Source: Vibrio sp. 10N
GTDB taxonomy: Bacteria; Pseudomonadota; Gammaproteobacteria; Enterobacterales; Vibrionaceae
DNA length: 64,000 nt
Direction of reading: 5' to 3'
NCBI RefSeq assembly: GCF_036245475.1
Contig: NZ_BTPM01000001.1
Span: 2,232,001-2,296,000 of the forward strand
Of the stretch, positions 18,476-26,911 are shown in pieces (positions within the stretch are counted from its first letter, which is position 1; every line of letters begins with the position of its first letter). Below the pieces are notes generated by a model. The model saw only the letters and a list, made by a program, of their open reading frames with translations. It was not told the origin of the DNA and searched no databases. The position numbers and the translations under genes were made by a program.

Positions 18476-21400
18476 ATGAAGTACGCTGAGCTTTTTTGTC
18501 AGAGCAATTTTTCCTTCCTTACTGGCGCCTCCCATGCGGAGGAGCTGGTGCTGCAGGCCGATTTTTTACAATACAGCGCCATTGCGATAACCGATGAATG
18601 CTCAGTTGCGGGTGTGGTACGCGCCCACACAGCCATTAAGCAGCACGACTTATCGATTAAGCAGATTGTCGGCAGCATGTTTTGGCTCAATAGTGAGTGC
18701 CAATTTCTATTGCTATGTCCAAGTCGTGAGGCGTACGCTGAGCTGTGCCGCATCATTACTAACGCGAGGCGTCGCTGTGAGAAAGGCGAGTATCAACTTT
18801 CTGAATGGGACGTGATGTCACTGCGTCACTGTCTAGTCATTTGGCTGCCTTGTGGCGATGAGCGTGATCTCAAGTGGGGACGCTGGCTCGAACAATACCA
18901 CGCCCATAGACTTTGGATTGGTGTGCAGCGTCACCTTAATTCTCATGAGCATAAATACCTTGCCCACTGTGAATCATTAGCCGTAGAGCTGCAGCGCCCT
19001 ATTACTGCTTGTGGTGGTGTACTAATGCACACCGCGACACGCTTGCCACTGCAGCACACCTTAACCGCGATTAAACTCAATACGTCTATCGATAAAGTGT
19101 GTGGTCACTTACTGGCAAATACTGAGCGCAGCTTACGCCCTAAGGCCAAGCTAACTAAGCTGTATCGTGAAGAGTGGCTAGAAGAAAGTATCTACATTGC
19201 CAGCCTATGTAAGTTCAAGTTAAAAGAGCTCCAATATGAGTACCCGAGCGAGCTTATCCCCAATGGTAAAACACCTATGAGCTATTTAAGGGAGTTGGTC
19301 GAACACGGTAAACGGCTGCGCTTTCCTGAAGGGGTGCCTGCGGAAGTTGAGCAAACGATTGAAAAAGAGTTATTTCTTATTGAGGATCTTAAGTACCCTT
19401 TCTATTTTTTGACCATTCATGACATCGTCATGTTCGCTAAGCGGCAAGGGATCCTTTATCAAGGCCGTGGCTCTGCGGCTAACTCGGTGGTCTGTTACTG
19501 CCTCGAAATTACCTCCGTCGACCCAAGACAGATCTCGGTACTGTTTGAGCGTTTTATCAGTAAAGAGCGTAATGAGCCGCCTGATATTGATGTCGACTTT
19601 GAGCACGAACGCCGTGAAGAGGTGATTCAATACATCTATCAAAAATATGGCCGTGAGCGGGCAGCGCTTGCAGCTACGGTGATCTCTTACCGATTTAAAA
19701 GTGCGGTACGCGATGTGGGCAAAGCGCTAGGCGTTAGCGAAACCCAGCTTGATTACTTTATTAAAAACATCAACCGCCGCGATCGCTCACAAGGGTGGCA
19801 GGCGCAATTGGTCGAGCTTGGGCTAAAACCAGACTCTCTCAAAGGACAACAATTTATTGAGCTCGTTAACGACATCACCGGCTTCCCTAGACACTTATCT
19901 CAACATGTTGGTGGCTTTGTGATTGCATCCGGCCCTTTATACGAACTCGTACCGGTAGAGAACGCCGCAATGGCTGATCGCACCGTTATTCAATGGGATA
20001 AAGATGACCTAGAGAGCTTAGGACTCCTTAAAGTCGATGTGCTTGCTTTAGGTATGCTCACCGCCATTCGTAAATGCTTCCAATTGGTTGACAAGCATTA
20101 CGGCCGCAAGCTGAGCATCGCGGATATTACGAGGCTTCAAGATGACCCCAATGTCTACGGCATGCTACAACGTGCCGATACTGTGGGCGTGTTTCAGATT
20201 GAATCTCGCGCGCAAATGAGCATGTTGCCTCGCCTAAAGCCAGCAACCTATTACGATCTCGTGATTCAAATTGCCATCGTCAGACCAGGGCCCATTCAGG
20301 GGGATATGGTGCATCCGTTTCTTAAACGTCGCAATGGTGAAGAGCCTGTCTCTTATCCCTCTGAGGAAGTGAAAGCCGTACTCTCACGCACATTAGGCGT
20401 GCCCATTTTCCAAGAGCAAGTGATCAAACTGGCGATGGTCGCAGCAGGGTTTACCGGTGGTGAGGCTGATAAGCTGCGCCGCGCGATGGCAGCTTGGAAG
20501 AAAAATGGCAACTTGGCCAAGTTTCGCCATAAATTGATCGACGGCATGCAGCAAAACGGCTATCAAATCGACTTTGCCGAGCGGTTGTTTGATCAGATCT
20601 GTGGCTTTGGTGAGTATGGCTTTCCAGAAAGTCACTCTGCGTCATTTGCAGTACTGGCCTATTGCAGTGCTTGGCTGAAGTATTACTATCCTGAGGCCTT
20701 TTACACCTCATTGCTAAATAGCCTTCCTATGGGCTTCTATAGTGCTTCACAATTAATTCAAGATGCTAAGCGACATCAGGTCGATATCGCGCCTGTCTGT
20801 GTCAATCGCTCGACGTACCATCACTATCTGAGACAGAGTGCCAAAGGGCTGACACTGCAACTGGGATTTAGGCAGGTCAATGGATTAAGTGAGCAGAGCA
20901 TTCAAAAACTTCTACAACATAGGCCACCAGAGGGCTTTCGAACTCCAACGCAGATAAAGCAACTCGGGCTCAATCGACGTGAACTGGAAACTCTCGCCTC
21001 AGCCAATGCTCTGCAGTGTATTTCGGGGGATCGCTACGCCACACGCTGGGCAATGATGGACAGCTTAGATGATTTACCCCTATTCCAGCACGGTGCTCAA
21101 TCGCTATCAGCAGATCCGTTACCTTACAAGCCTTCAGCCATTGAAGATATGCTTGAAGATTTTTCATCGATGAATGTATCACTGAGCAAGCACCCTATCA
21201 CCTTACTCGATGAAGCAGGCAAGCTTGGACGCTTCACCCGAATGACTGAATTAGTGAATAAAGACCATCAAACTCTGGTCACGGTAGTCGGTATGGTCAC
21301 AGGTAAGCAGTCTCCGGGAACGGCAGCTGGCGTCACCTTTTTCACATTAGAAGACGACACTGGCAACATTAACGTCGTAGTATGGCAAGCCACCGCTAGG

Positions 21401-21553
21401 GCACAAAAGCAAGCCTATCTCACCTCAAAGATCCTCAAGGTGAAAGGCATATTAGAACGTGAAGGTGAGGTAACACATGTCATTGCAGGCCGGCTTATTG
21501 ACATGACAGCGCAGTTAAGTGAGCTGAAAGTACAGTCTCGTGAGTTTCACTAA
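18476..21553 (+). CDS. dnaE2: DnaE2 error-prone DNA polymerase III alpha-like subunit
   Basis: The 1025-residue C-family polymerase has a PHP domain at the N-terminus, with the opening LFCQSNFSFLTGASHAEELV. The palm carries catalytic aspartates in PDIDVDF (Asp370, Asp372, Asp374) and in LLKVDVLALG. A beta-binding/HhH region follows, and an OB fold lies near residues 935-1005 (TVVGMVTGKQSPG). It is shorter than DnaE (about 1160) and lacks the tau-binding tail, as expected for DnaE2. It extends primers past damage, at the cost of mutations, together with ImuA and ImuB. Last gene of the operon, with its own terminator. Confidence 0.95.
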   Translation: MKYAELFCQSNFSFLTGASHAEELVLQADFLQYSAIAITDECSVAGVVRAHTAIKQHDLSIKQIVGSMFWLNSECQFLLLCPSREAYAELCRIITNARRRCEKGEYQLSEWDVMSLRHCLVIWLPCGDERDLKWGRWLEQYHAHRLWIGVQRHLNSHEHKYLAHCESLAVELQRPITACGGVLMHTATRLPLQHTLTAIKLNTSIDKVCGHLLANTERSLRPKAKLTKLYREEWLEESIYIASLCKFKLKELQYEYPSELIPNGKTPMSYLRELVEHGKRLRFPEGVPAEVEQTIEKELFLIEDLKYPFYFLTIHDIVMFAKRQGILYQGRGSAANSVVCYCLEITSVDPRQISVLFERFISKERNEPPDIDVDFEHERREEVIQYIYQKYGRERAALAATVISYRFKSAVRDVGKALGVSETQLDYFIKNINRRDRSQGWQAQLVELGLKPDSLKGQQFIELVNDITGFPRHLSQHVGGFVIASGPLYELVPVENAAMADRTVIQWDKDDLESLGLLKVDVLALGMLTAIRKCFQLVDKHYGRKLSIADITRLQDDPNVYGMLQRADTVGVFQIESRAQMSMLPRLKPATYYDLVIQIAIVRPGPIQGDMVHPFLKRRNGEEPVSYPSEEVKAVLSRTLGVPIFQEQVIKLAMVAAGFTGGEADKLRRAMAAWKKNGNLAKFRHKLIDGMQQNGYQIDFAERLFDQICGFGEYGFPESHSASFAVLAYCSAWLKYYYPEAFYTSLLNSLPMGFYSASQLIQDAKRHQVDIAPVCVNRSTYHHYLRQSAKGLTLQLGFRQVNGLSEQSIQKLLQHRPPEGFRTPTQIKQLGLNRRELETLASANALQCISGDRYATRWAMMDSLDDLPLFQHGAQSLSADPLPYKPSAIEDMLEDFSSMNVSLSKHPITLLDEAGKLGRFTRMTELVNKDHQTLVTVVGMVTGKQSPGTAAGVTFFTLEDDTGNINVVVWQATARAQKQAYLTSKILKVKGILEREGEVTHVIAGRLIDMTAQLSELKVQSREFH

Positions 21554-21583
21554 TCCAGTGCTTTTTACCGAAAGAAAAAATAC

Positions 21584-21615
21584 AAAAGCGGGAACCGACG
21601 TTCCCGCTTTTTTTA
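21584..21615 (+). terminator. Terminator of imuA-imuB-dnaE2
   Basis: Perfect 12-bp arms (aaaagcgggaac / gttcccgctttt) around cgac are followed by T-rich sequence. Confidence 0.93.
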
Positions 21616-21626
21616 AATCGCATGGA

Positions 21627-21728
21627 TTAAACATCCACTTTTACTGCCGCTTCCGTACGTCTTTTCTTCCATTCCTTGTAGATGAGTAAACTCAAAGTCA
21701 TTAAGACCTTAGAAGTTAACCAAATCAT
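21627..21728 (-). CDS. Possible 33-residue membrane peptide
   Basis: A short leftward frame encodes MIWLTSKVLMTLSLLIYKEW followed by the basic KKRRTEAAVKVDV. One hydrophobic segment followed by a cluster of positive charge fits a single-pass inner-membrane miniprotein with an N-out, C-in topology. The only ribosome-site candidate (AAAGG) is 13 bases upstream, which is far. It lies between the dnaE2 terminator and cheV. I do not recognise a family. It may be real or chance. Confidence 0.35.
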   Translation of the reverse strand: MIWLTSKVLMTLSLLIYKEWKKRRTEAAVKVDV

Positions 21729-21856
21729 TCTGATGGAACAACCTTTAGCTGGTAGTAAAATATCTTGCGCTGATCTAAGAGTACTACCCCATAGATACTG
21801 TTTTATTATAGAACAAACTTTACCGTATGTCGTAATTTAATTCGCAACGCGAAAAA

Positions 21857-22795
21857 TCAAAGATCACGACGAATACGCTGTTGAACCACATCCACTAACA
21901 AGTCTGGTTGGAACTTAGAAATAAATCGGTCGCACCCTACCTTCTCGACCATCGCATCGTTAAAGCTACCACTAAGCGAGGTATTCAAGGTGATAAACAG
22001 ATCTTTCATTCTCGGATCGCTTCGCACTTCGTGAGTTAACTTATAGCCATCCATCTCGGGCATCTCCGCGTCGGTGATCATCATCAGAAGCTCACTGCAC
22101 ACATCAACCCCTTCATCACACCACTGCTTAAGCAGTTTCAGTGCCATCGCACCATCGAAACATTCAATGATTTCTACACCAAGCTGAGCAAGCGTCGCTT
22201 TAACTTGGTGACGAGCGGTCGATGAATCATCAACAATCAAGATTTTCTTTCCAGCAAGATGCGGTAATAAGGCGCGATCGAGTGTTTCTTCCGAGATAGC
22301 AATGTCATAGTCAATGATCTCAGCCAGCACCTTCTCTACGTCGATGATTTCCACCAAGCTTACGCCGTCAGCTTCTTCAACTTTGGTGATAGCAGTCAGG
22401 TAGTTGGAACGACCGACTGTGCGAGGCGGCGGCTGGATCTCTGTCCACGCAGTATTGACGATATTTTTCACTTCCCCGACAAGAAAGCCCTGAACCGTAC
22501 GATTGTATTCGGTAATAATCAGGTTTTGCACCGCTTCATTCTGCAGCGCAGGAAAGCCAATTGCCCGACGCAAGTCAATCACTGGCAGTGACTCCCCACG
22601 AAGAGAAGCAACACCACGAATACTTGGATGTGAGCCAGGAAGTTGGGTTAGCGGAGGTAGCTTGAGTACCTCTTTGACTTTAAAAACATTGATAGCAAAA
22701 GTCTGACGACTGTTCAGCGTGAACATCAACAGCTCAAGTCTATTTTCACCCACTAGCTGGGTACGCTGGTCGACAGAACTCAATACGCTCGACAT
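21857..22795 (-). CDS. cheV: Chemotaxis coupling protein CheV
   Basis: The 312-residue protein joins a CheW-like coupling domain (about residues 15-165; LPPLTQLPGSHPSIRGVASL) to a response-regulator receiver domain (about 180-310). The receiver has the DDSS acidic pair in ILIVDDSSTARHQ and the phosphorylation Asp in MMITDAEMPEMDG near residue 240. It bridges chemoreceptors and CheA in the cytoplasm, with the receiver tuning signalling by adaptation. It is a stand-alone gene, which is usual for cheV in vibrios. Confidence 0.95.
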   Translation of the reverse strand: MSSVLSSVDQRTQLVGENRLELLMFTLNSRQTFAINVFKVKEVLKLPPLTQLPGSHPSIRGVASLRGESLPVIDLRRAIGFPALQNEAVQNLIITEYNRTVQGFLVGEVKNIVNTAWTEIQPPPRTVGRSNYLTAITKVEEADGVSLVEIIDVEKVLAEIIDYDIAISEETLDRALLPHLAGKKILIVDDSSTARHQVKATLAQLGVEIIECFDGAMALKLLKQWCDEGVDVCSELLMMITDAEMPEMDGYKLTHEVRSDPRMKDLFITLNTSLSGSFNDAMVEKVGCDRFISKFQPDLLVDVVQQRIRRDL

Positions 22796-22913
22796 GAGGC
22801 TTCCTTGGCAAAAACATTAACAATTTCTTATCTCATGATATCGGCAGGAAGCACAAGAAGTTTACTGACTTAACAAACAAAAATATGACCGTCAGCAAAG
22901 AGTGTGAAAAGCG

Positions 22914-24131
22914 TTATCCTTCAATAACTTTCATTAATAACAGGCCATCGTATAAAGCTTGTTTTACCAAGGCGGCACCAGGCATGGTCGCTTGCTTATA
23001 AAAACGCGATTCAACCAGTTTCAAATCTTCGGTATAAACTGGCAAACTTTGATTGGCGATACAGCGCTCAATCGCTGGATAGAGAATCTCTTTAGCTTGG
23101 TTGATGACGCCGCCAATCAAAACTTTCTCAGGGTTGAATAAATTGATAACAATGGCGATCGCACTACCGAGATGCTCGCCTAACTTCTCAACCACATTGA
23201 CGGCAAGTGCATCACCTTTAACGGCGGCCTCACAGATCGCTTCAACGGAAATCTCTTCATAATCGGCGAGTATCGACGCCTCACCTCGAGCTAAGCGTTG
23301 AGTCACTTCATCACGAATAGCTTGGGAACTAGCGACGGTTTCAAGGCACCCCGTATTACCACAGTGGCAATCCTTACCTTGACGGTTAATCTGAATATGT
23401 CCCAACTCACCAATATTACCGTGACGCCCTTGCAGCACGCGACCATCTAGGATGATACCGGCACCGAGACCATGGTGAATAGAGATCAAGACCGAATTAT
23501 CACAGTCTTGGGAGTGGCCAAATAGATTCTCTGCCAACGCCCATGCACGCGTATCGTTAGCAACAAATACTGGTAAACCCGTCACTTTGAATATCTCTTC
23601 AGCGACATTCAGGTTTTTTACGTTGTAATGTGGCATCTGTAACACGATGCCTTTGTCAGAATTCACAAGACCAGGAAGGGTTAATGCAATGCTGGTGACA
23701 CGATCCAGCTGTTCACTGTAGCTTTCAAAAAAATCATCGATTTCATACAGTAATCGAGCAAGCACATCCTCTTGATCGACTTCATGAATTTCAATTTTGG
23801 TATCAATAAGAACATCGCCGCCAAGCTCGTGCAGCGCAATGGATAGGTAACCACGACCCAGACGCATAGATAAGAATTGCCAGCCTTGATTATTGGTCTG
23901 CAAACCGACGGCTGGTCGACCTCGACTGGTCGCTTCTTGCACCGCTGTTTCGTGGATCAGGTGTGCTTCGATGAGTTCTCGCGTAATTTTGGTGATACTC
24001 GCGGGTGCTAAACTGCTTAATTTAGATAGGTCGATACGCGAAATAGGCCCAAATTGGTCTATCAGTTTATACACACGACCAGCATTGATCTGCTTGATAT
24101 GATCAATGTGCCCGGGTTGAGCCATGTACAT
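22914..24131 (-). CDS. mlc: ROK-family transcriptional repressor Mlc
   Basis: The 405-residue repressor of sugar PTS genes has an N-terminal winged helix-turn-helix (RIDLSKLSSLAPASITKITR, residues about 34-53). A ROK sugar-kinase-like domain follows with GAGIILDGRVLQGRHGNIGE and the zinc-binding GKDCHCGNTGCLETV. The sequence resembles E. coli Mlc along its length, including the QPGHIDHIKQINAG start and SRGRPAVGL. In E. coli, Mlc is pulled off DNA by unphosphorylated glucose permease. TGGAG lies 7 bases before the chosen ATG. NagC is the alternative, but the N-terminus favours Mlc. Confidence 0.9.
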   Translation of the reverse strand: MYMAQPGHIDHIKQINAGRVYKLIDQFGPISRIDLSKLSSLAPASITKITRELIEAHLIHETAVQEATSRGRPAVGLQTNNQGWQFLSMRLGRGYLSIALHELGGDVLIDTKIEIHEVDQEDVLARLLYEIDDFFESYSEQLDRVTSIALTLPGLVNSDKGIVLQMPHYNVKNLNVAEEIFKVTGLPVFVANDTRAWALAENLFGHSQDCDNSVLISIHHGLGAGIILDGRVLQGRHGNIGELGHIQINRQGKDCHCGNTGCLETVASSQAIRDEVTQRLARGEASILADYEEISVEAICEAAVKGDALAVNVVEKLGEHLGSAIAIVINLFNPEKVLIGGVINQAKEILYPAIERCIANQSLPVYTEDLKLVESRFYKQATMPGAALVKQALYDGLLLMKVIEG

Positions 24132-24159
24132 TTTGAACTCCAGAAAACAACAACCTGTT

Positions 24160-24186
24160 AATTTTTTTACTTTGCGAAGTAATTGT
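24160..24186 (-). promoter_or_regulatory. Candidate Mlc/NagC operator at the mlc promoter
   Basis: The sequence aatttttttactttgcgaag then taattg has the Mlc/NagC pattern: an A/T-rich half site, a central TTTGCGAA and a mirrored TAATT half. It lies 29-55 bases upstream of the mlc start codon. Autoregulation of mlc is known in E. coli. Binding here is inferred. Confidence 0.55.
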
Positions 24187-24391
24187 GAAGCAGTTTATAG
24201 GATTGCCGTGACAAATATCACGCATATAGGTGGAAGATTGGGGCACGTATCAAGTTACACCTGAAGAGCCTGTCACAGTTTGCCGCTTGAACGTTCAAAT
24301 AATATCCAGTTGTTTTTAAAAGTTTGTTGCGCACATTGGTACTTATTTAGCACCTATTAATAACCATTCAATTTGTCAATACCCATTAGGG

Positions 24392-25579
24392 TTAGCTGGC
24401 TTGGTAGGGTTGCCATAAGTCATTGTTGGTACTTGTGAGGGCTTTGTGCCGCTTAGCGAGGTTGTAACTATCCACAAAACGGAATCCGGCGTCTAAACCC
24501 ACTTGATAGTCATGGAGTATATCGTCGATATCACTGAGTAATGACGAGGTTTTTAACGGCTGATCGGGGGCTATTTGCCAAATAAAACAATCATCTGGTG
24601 GAGTCTTTAGAAACTCGCTTGTCAGTGAATAGGTTTGATAATGCACCATCAACATGTCTGCAAGCCCTGAGTCGAAACGCTCTCCAAACAAGTGACTAAG
24701 GCGGTAGATATCCCCTGCACCAAATAACCAACGTCCGCCATTAATAAGCTTGAGATGCTCCGCGTGCTTCAATGCATCAGCTTTCAACTTACGATTTTCA
24801 AAGAACGCCCCCCAATCACTTGACCATTGCTCTACTTTATCTTGCCATTGCAGTTGCAGGTTATTTAACGAATCTCTGAGCCAAGTTGGTGATTCTGTCG
24901 CGACGGGCTGATCCTCAACAAGCTTAGCTTCATCCGTCACATACTGTTCAGTGCGAATGACGATAATACTCCGACACTCTTGCCGCCACGCTTGCTGCAC
25001 TGGAATAGAGGCTGAAACGCCGCCATCAATAAATTCATTTCCCTGATGAGCAACGGTTCCATCAAATAAGGTTGGAATAGCACTGGTCGCCATAAGAACC
25101 TGATACCAGTCATCTTGTAACATAGGTAGGTAGTGATCTTTGAGCGTATTGACGTCGGTGGTTGCTGCAAACGCGCGTCGATGACCTATCACCCGTCGCC
25201 CCATATCGATGTCTAGTTTGTAAGGGTAATCGCAAATTTTATCTAGCGCCCATTTTAGGTTGAGATACTGCTTGCGACGCATAAAGCTAAATAAATGAAA
25301 AAACTGAGGATCTGTGGTTAAGTCGAGAATGAAAGACTTGCCTAGCTCAGCTTGACGAGAAAGAAATGCACAGATATTCAACGCGCCTGCCGAGGTGCCA
25401 TAAAACTCATCGAAAGGGTCAAAGTTTGACAACAAAAAGGCGTCGAGCACACCCGAGGTGAAGATCCCTCGTTGACCTCCACCTTGTGCCACTAACGCCG
25501 TTTTTCCGTCTAAATATTTACCAAATTGTTGATAGTCGATGACGGTGCGGGCATTGGTTACTAAGCCAGCGTTCGCCAT
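24392..25579 (-). CDS. Patatin-like phospholipase (copy 2)
   Basis: The 395-residue paralogue of the protein at 14902-16062 shares GGGQRG at residues 33-38, GTSAG with the nucleophile at Ser63, and the Asp of FIDGGVSASIPVQ. The middle (DHYLPMLQDDWYQVLMATSAIP) and the C-terminal tail (LLSDIDDILHDYQVGLDAGF) also align by eye. No signal peptide is seen. A predicted lipid acyl hydrolase whose substrate is unknown. It starts 8 bases after a 30-residue membrane peptide gene, probably in one transcript. Confidence 0.9.
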   Translation of the reverse strand: MANAGLVTNARTVIDYQQFGKYLDGKTALVAQGGGQRGIFTSGVLDAFLLSNFDPFDEFYGTSAGALNICAFLSRQAELGKSFILDLTTDPQFFHLFSFMRRKQYLNLKWALDKICDYPYKLDIDMGRRVIGHRRAFAATTDVNTLKDHYLPMLQDDWYQVLMATSAIPTLFDGTVAHQGNEFIDGGVSASIPVQQAWRQECRSIIVIRTEQYVTDEAKLVEDQPVATESPTWLRDSLNNLQLQWQDKVEQWSSDWGAFFENRKLKADALKHAEHLKLINGGRWLFGAGDIYRLSHLFGERFDSGLADMLMVHYQTYSLTSEFLKTPPDDCFIWQIAPDQPLKTSSLLSDIDDILHDYQVGLDAGFRFVDSYNLAKRHKALTSTNNDLWQPYQAS

Positions 25580-25587
25580 ATCAGTGT

Positions 25588-25680
25588 CTAAGCTGAGAAA
25601 ATCGCGATGGCACCGAAGGCAATAATCGTGCTAAACGCAATAGCTGTAATTGTGAATGCTAATTTTAGATCGTACTCCAT
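25588..25680 (-). CDS. YnhF-like small membrane protein (30 residues)
   Basis: The frame reads MEYDLKLAFTITAIAFSTII then AFGAIAIFSA, a single membrane helix with a short charged N-terminus. It has an excellent ribosome site (aaggagaggtt) 2-3 bases before ATG. The MxxDLK start and length resemble E. coli YnhF (29 residues), a stress-related membrane miniprotein. The gene ends 8 bases before the patatin gene, so the two are likely co-transcribed and perhaps functionally linked. Too short for most automatic annotation. Confidence 0.75.
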   Translation of the reverse strand: MEYDLKLAFTITAIAFSTIIAFGAIAIFSA

Positions 25681-25837
25681 AACCTCTCCTTTCTGTAACA
25701 TTTCATCTATCATTGTGACATGTATTTACAACCATTAAATAACCACCCAAAAATTATGGCGTTAGCGTCACACTATGTTTAAAACTAGTAGAAGAAATGT
25801 GATTTGAAAAACAGAGATTCTGTTTAGGAGAGAGAAA

Positions 25838-26440
25838 ATGCGTTCGTGTTCCACCGCAATGACGATCAAAGCTATACTCACCACCGCCGCACTTTTTAGC
25901 ACTCATACTCTGGCCGACGTAACGGTCACACCGTTTATCGGCTACTCGTTTGGAGGAGCGGCAGAAAGTGCCGACGGCGCCAACTATGACATTTCACCTT
26001 CCGCCAACTTGGCCTTGGCTATCGAGTTTCCGTTCCGAAACGGCAGAATGGGCGCTTTTTATTCAAGGCAAGATTCCTCTCTCGATACTCTTAACCTCGA
26101 CACGACTATCCAGTACTTGCAGTTTCAGAGCAGTGCTCTCTATCAAGCAAACGACCGCACTCAAGCGTATATTGGGGCAGGATTAGGCGCATCGCACACC
26201 TCAGGGCAATGGACAAAGTCGCACACAGGTTTCGCAGCAAGTATTTTCGGGGGTGTTGAATATTATTTTACCGAAAACCTCGCTTTCAATGGCCAACTTC
26301 GCTGGCAGGGAACAGTGGTGAGTAATGAATCGGTCTCGATCTGCAATCTCCCAACCGATGACCAAAGCTGTTTTATTGCTTTTAAAACCAGTTGGATGAA
26401 TCAGCTACAAACCAACCTCGGCTTGAGCATGAAATTTTAG
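25838..26440 (+). CDS. Outer-membrane beta-barrel protein, unknown function
   Basis: The 200-residue protein has a signal peptide with probable cleavage after STHTLA, so the mature form begins DVTVTPFIGYSFGG. Alternating hydrophobic/polar strands (LQFQSSALYQANDRTQAYIG; ASIFGGVEYYFTENLAF) and a terminal Phe (LSMKF) indicate a small barrel of about eight strands, as in the OmpA/OmpW-like superfamily. The start follows taggagagag. There is one Cys pair (Cys167 and Cys176 approximately). No operon partner is seen. Confidence 0.75.
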   Translation: MRSCSTAMTIKAILTTAALFSTHTLADVTVTPFIGYSFGGAAESADGANYDISPSANLALAIEFPFRNGRMGAFYSRQDSSLDTLNLDTTIQYLQFQSSALYQANDRTQAYIGAGLGASHTSGQWTKSHTGFAASIFGGVEYYFTENLAFNGQLRWQGTVVSNESVSICNLPTDDQSCFIAFKTSWMNQLQTNLGLSMKF

Positions 26441-26911
26441 CTCAGCCACAACCTGACCAGCCACACAATTTAACTACAAGTTAGCAACATGCCTAAAACA
26501 AAGCACTGCTTGTAAAAATAAGACCATTGCACCAAGTTTTATAAGCTAGGCCGTAGCCTATTATCGCCCAAAGCCTTCATTTCAGAATTAACATCTACAA
26601 ATAAACCCATCAAAAGATATTAAAACTGACGCCACCCATAAAATAACCTTACTAGTTGTATTGCTAATAAGGTTTCACATCGTTAATCTAACTCTCAATA
26701 GGCAGATTTATATTTCAATAATTAAATATTCAATCGCCCATTAAAAACACAAAAAACCAATATACCAAGAAAAACAAACAATAACTTCATCCAAGCATTT
26801 AATGTCGACATTATTGACCACAACATCAGGCGCTTGATGCAAGCATCGTGTTTTGGTGAATTATTCTAGACTAACAAACACAACATCACAGATGACACAA
26901 AGGAATTCACT
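26441..26911 (+). other. A/T-rich intergenic region upstream of the NSS transporter
   Basis: There is no supported gene in about 470 bases. The segment from roughly 26580 to 26800 is notably A-rich with many A-tracts. It probably holds the promoter of the transporter at 26912. No terminator was found for the outer-membrane protein gene. Confidence 0.5.
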
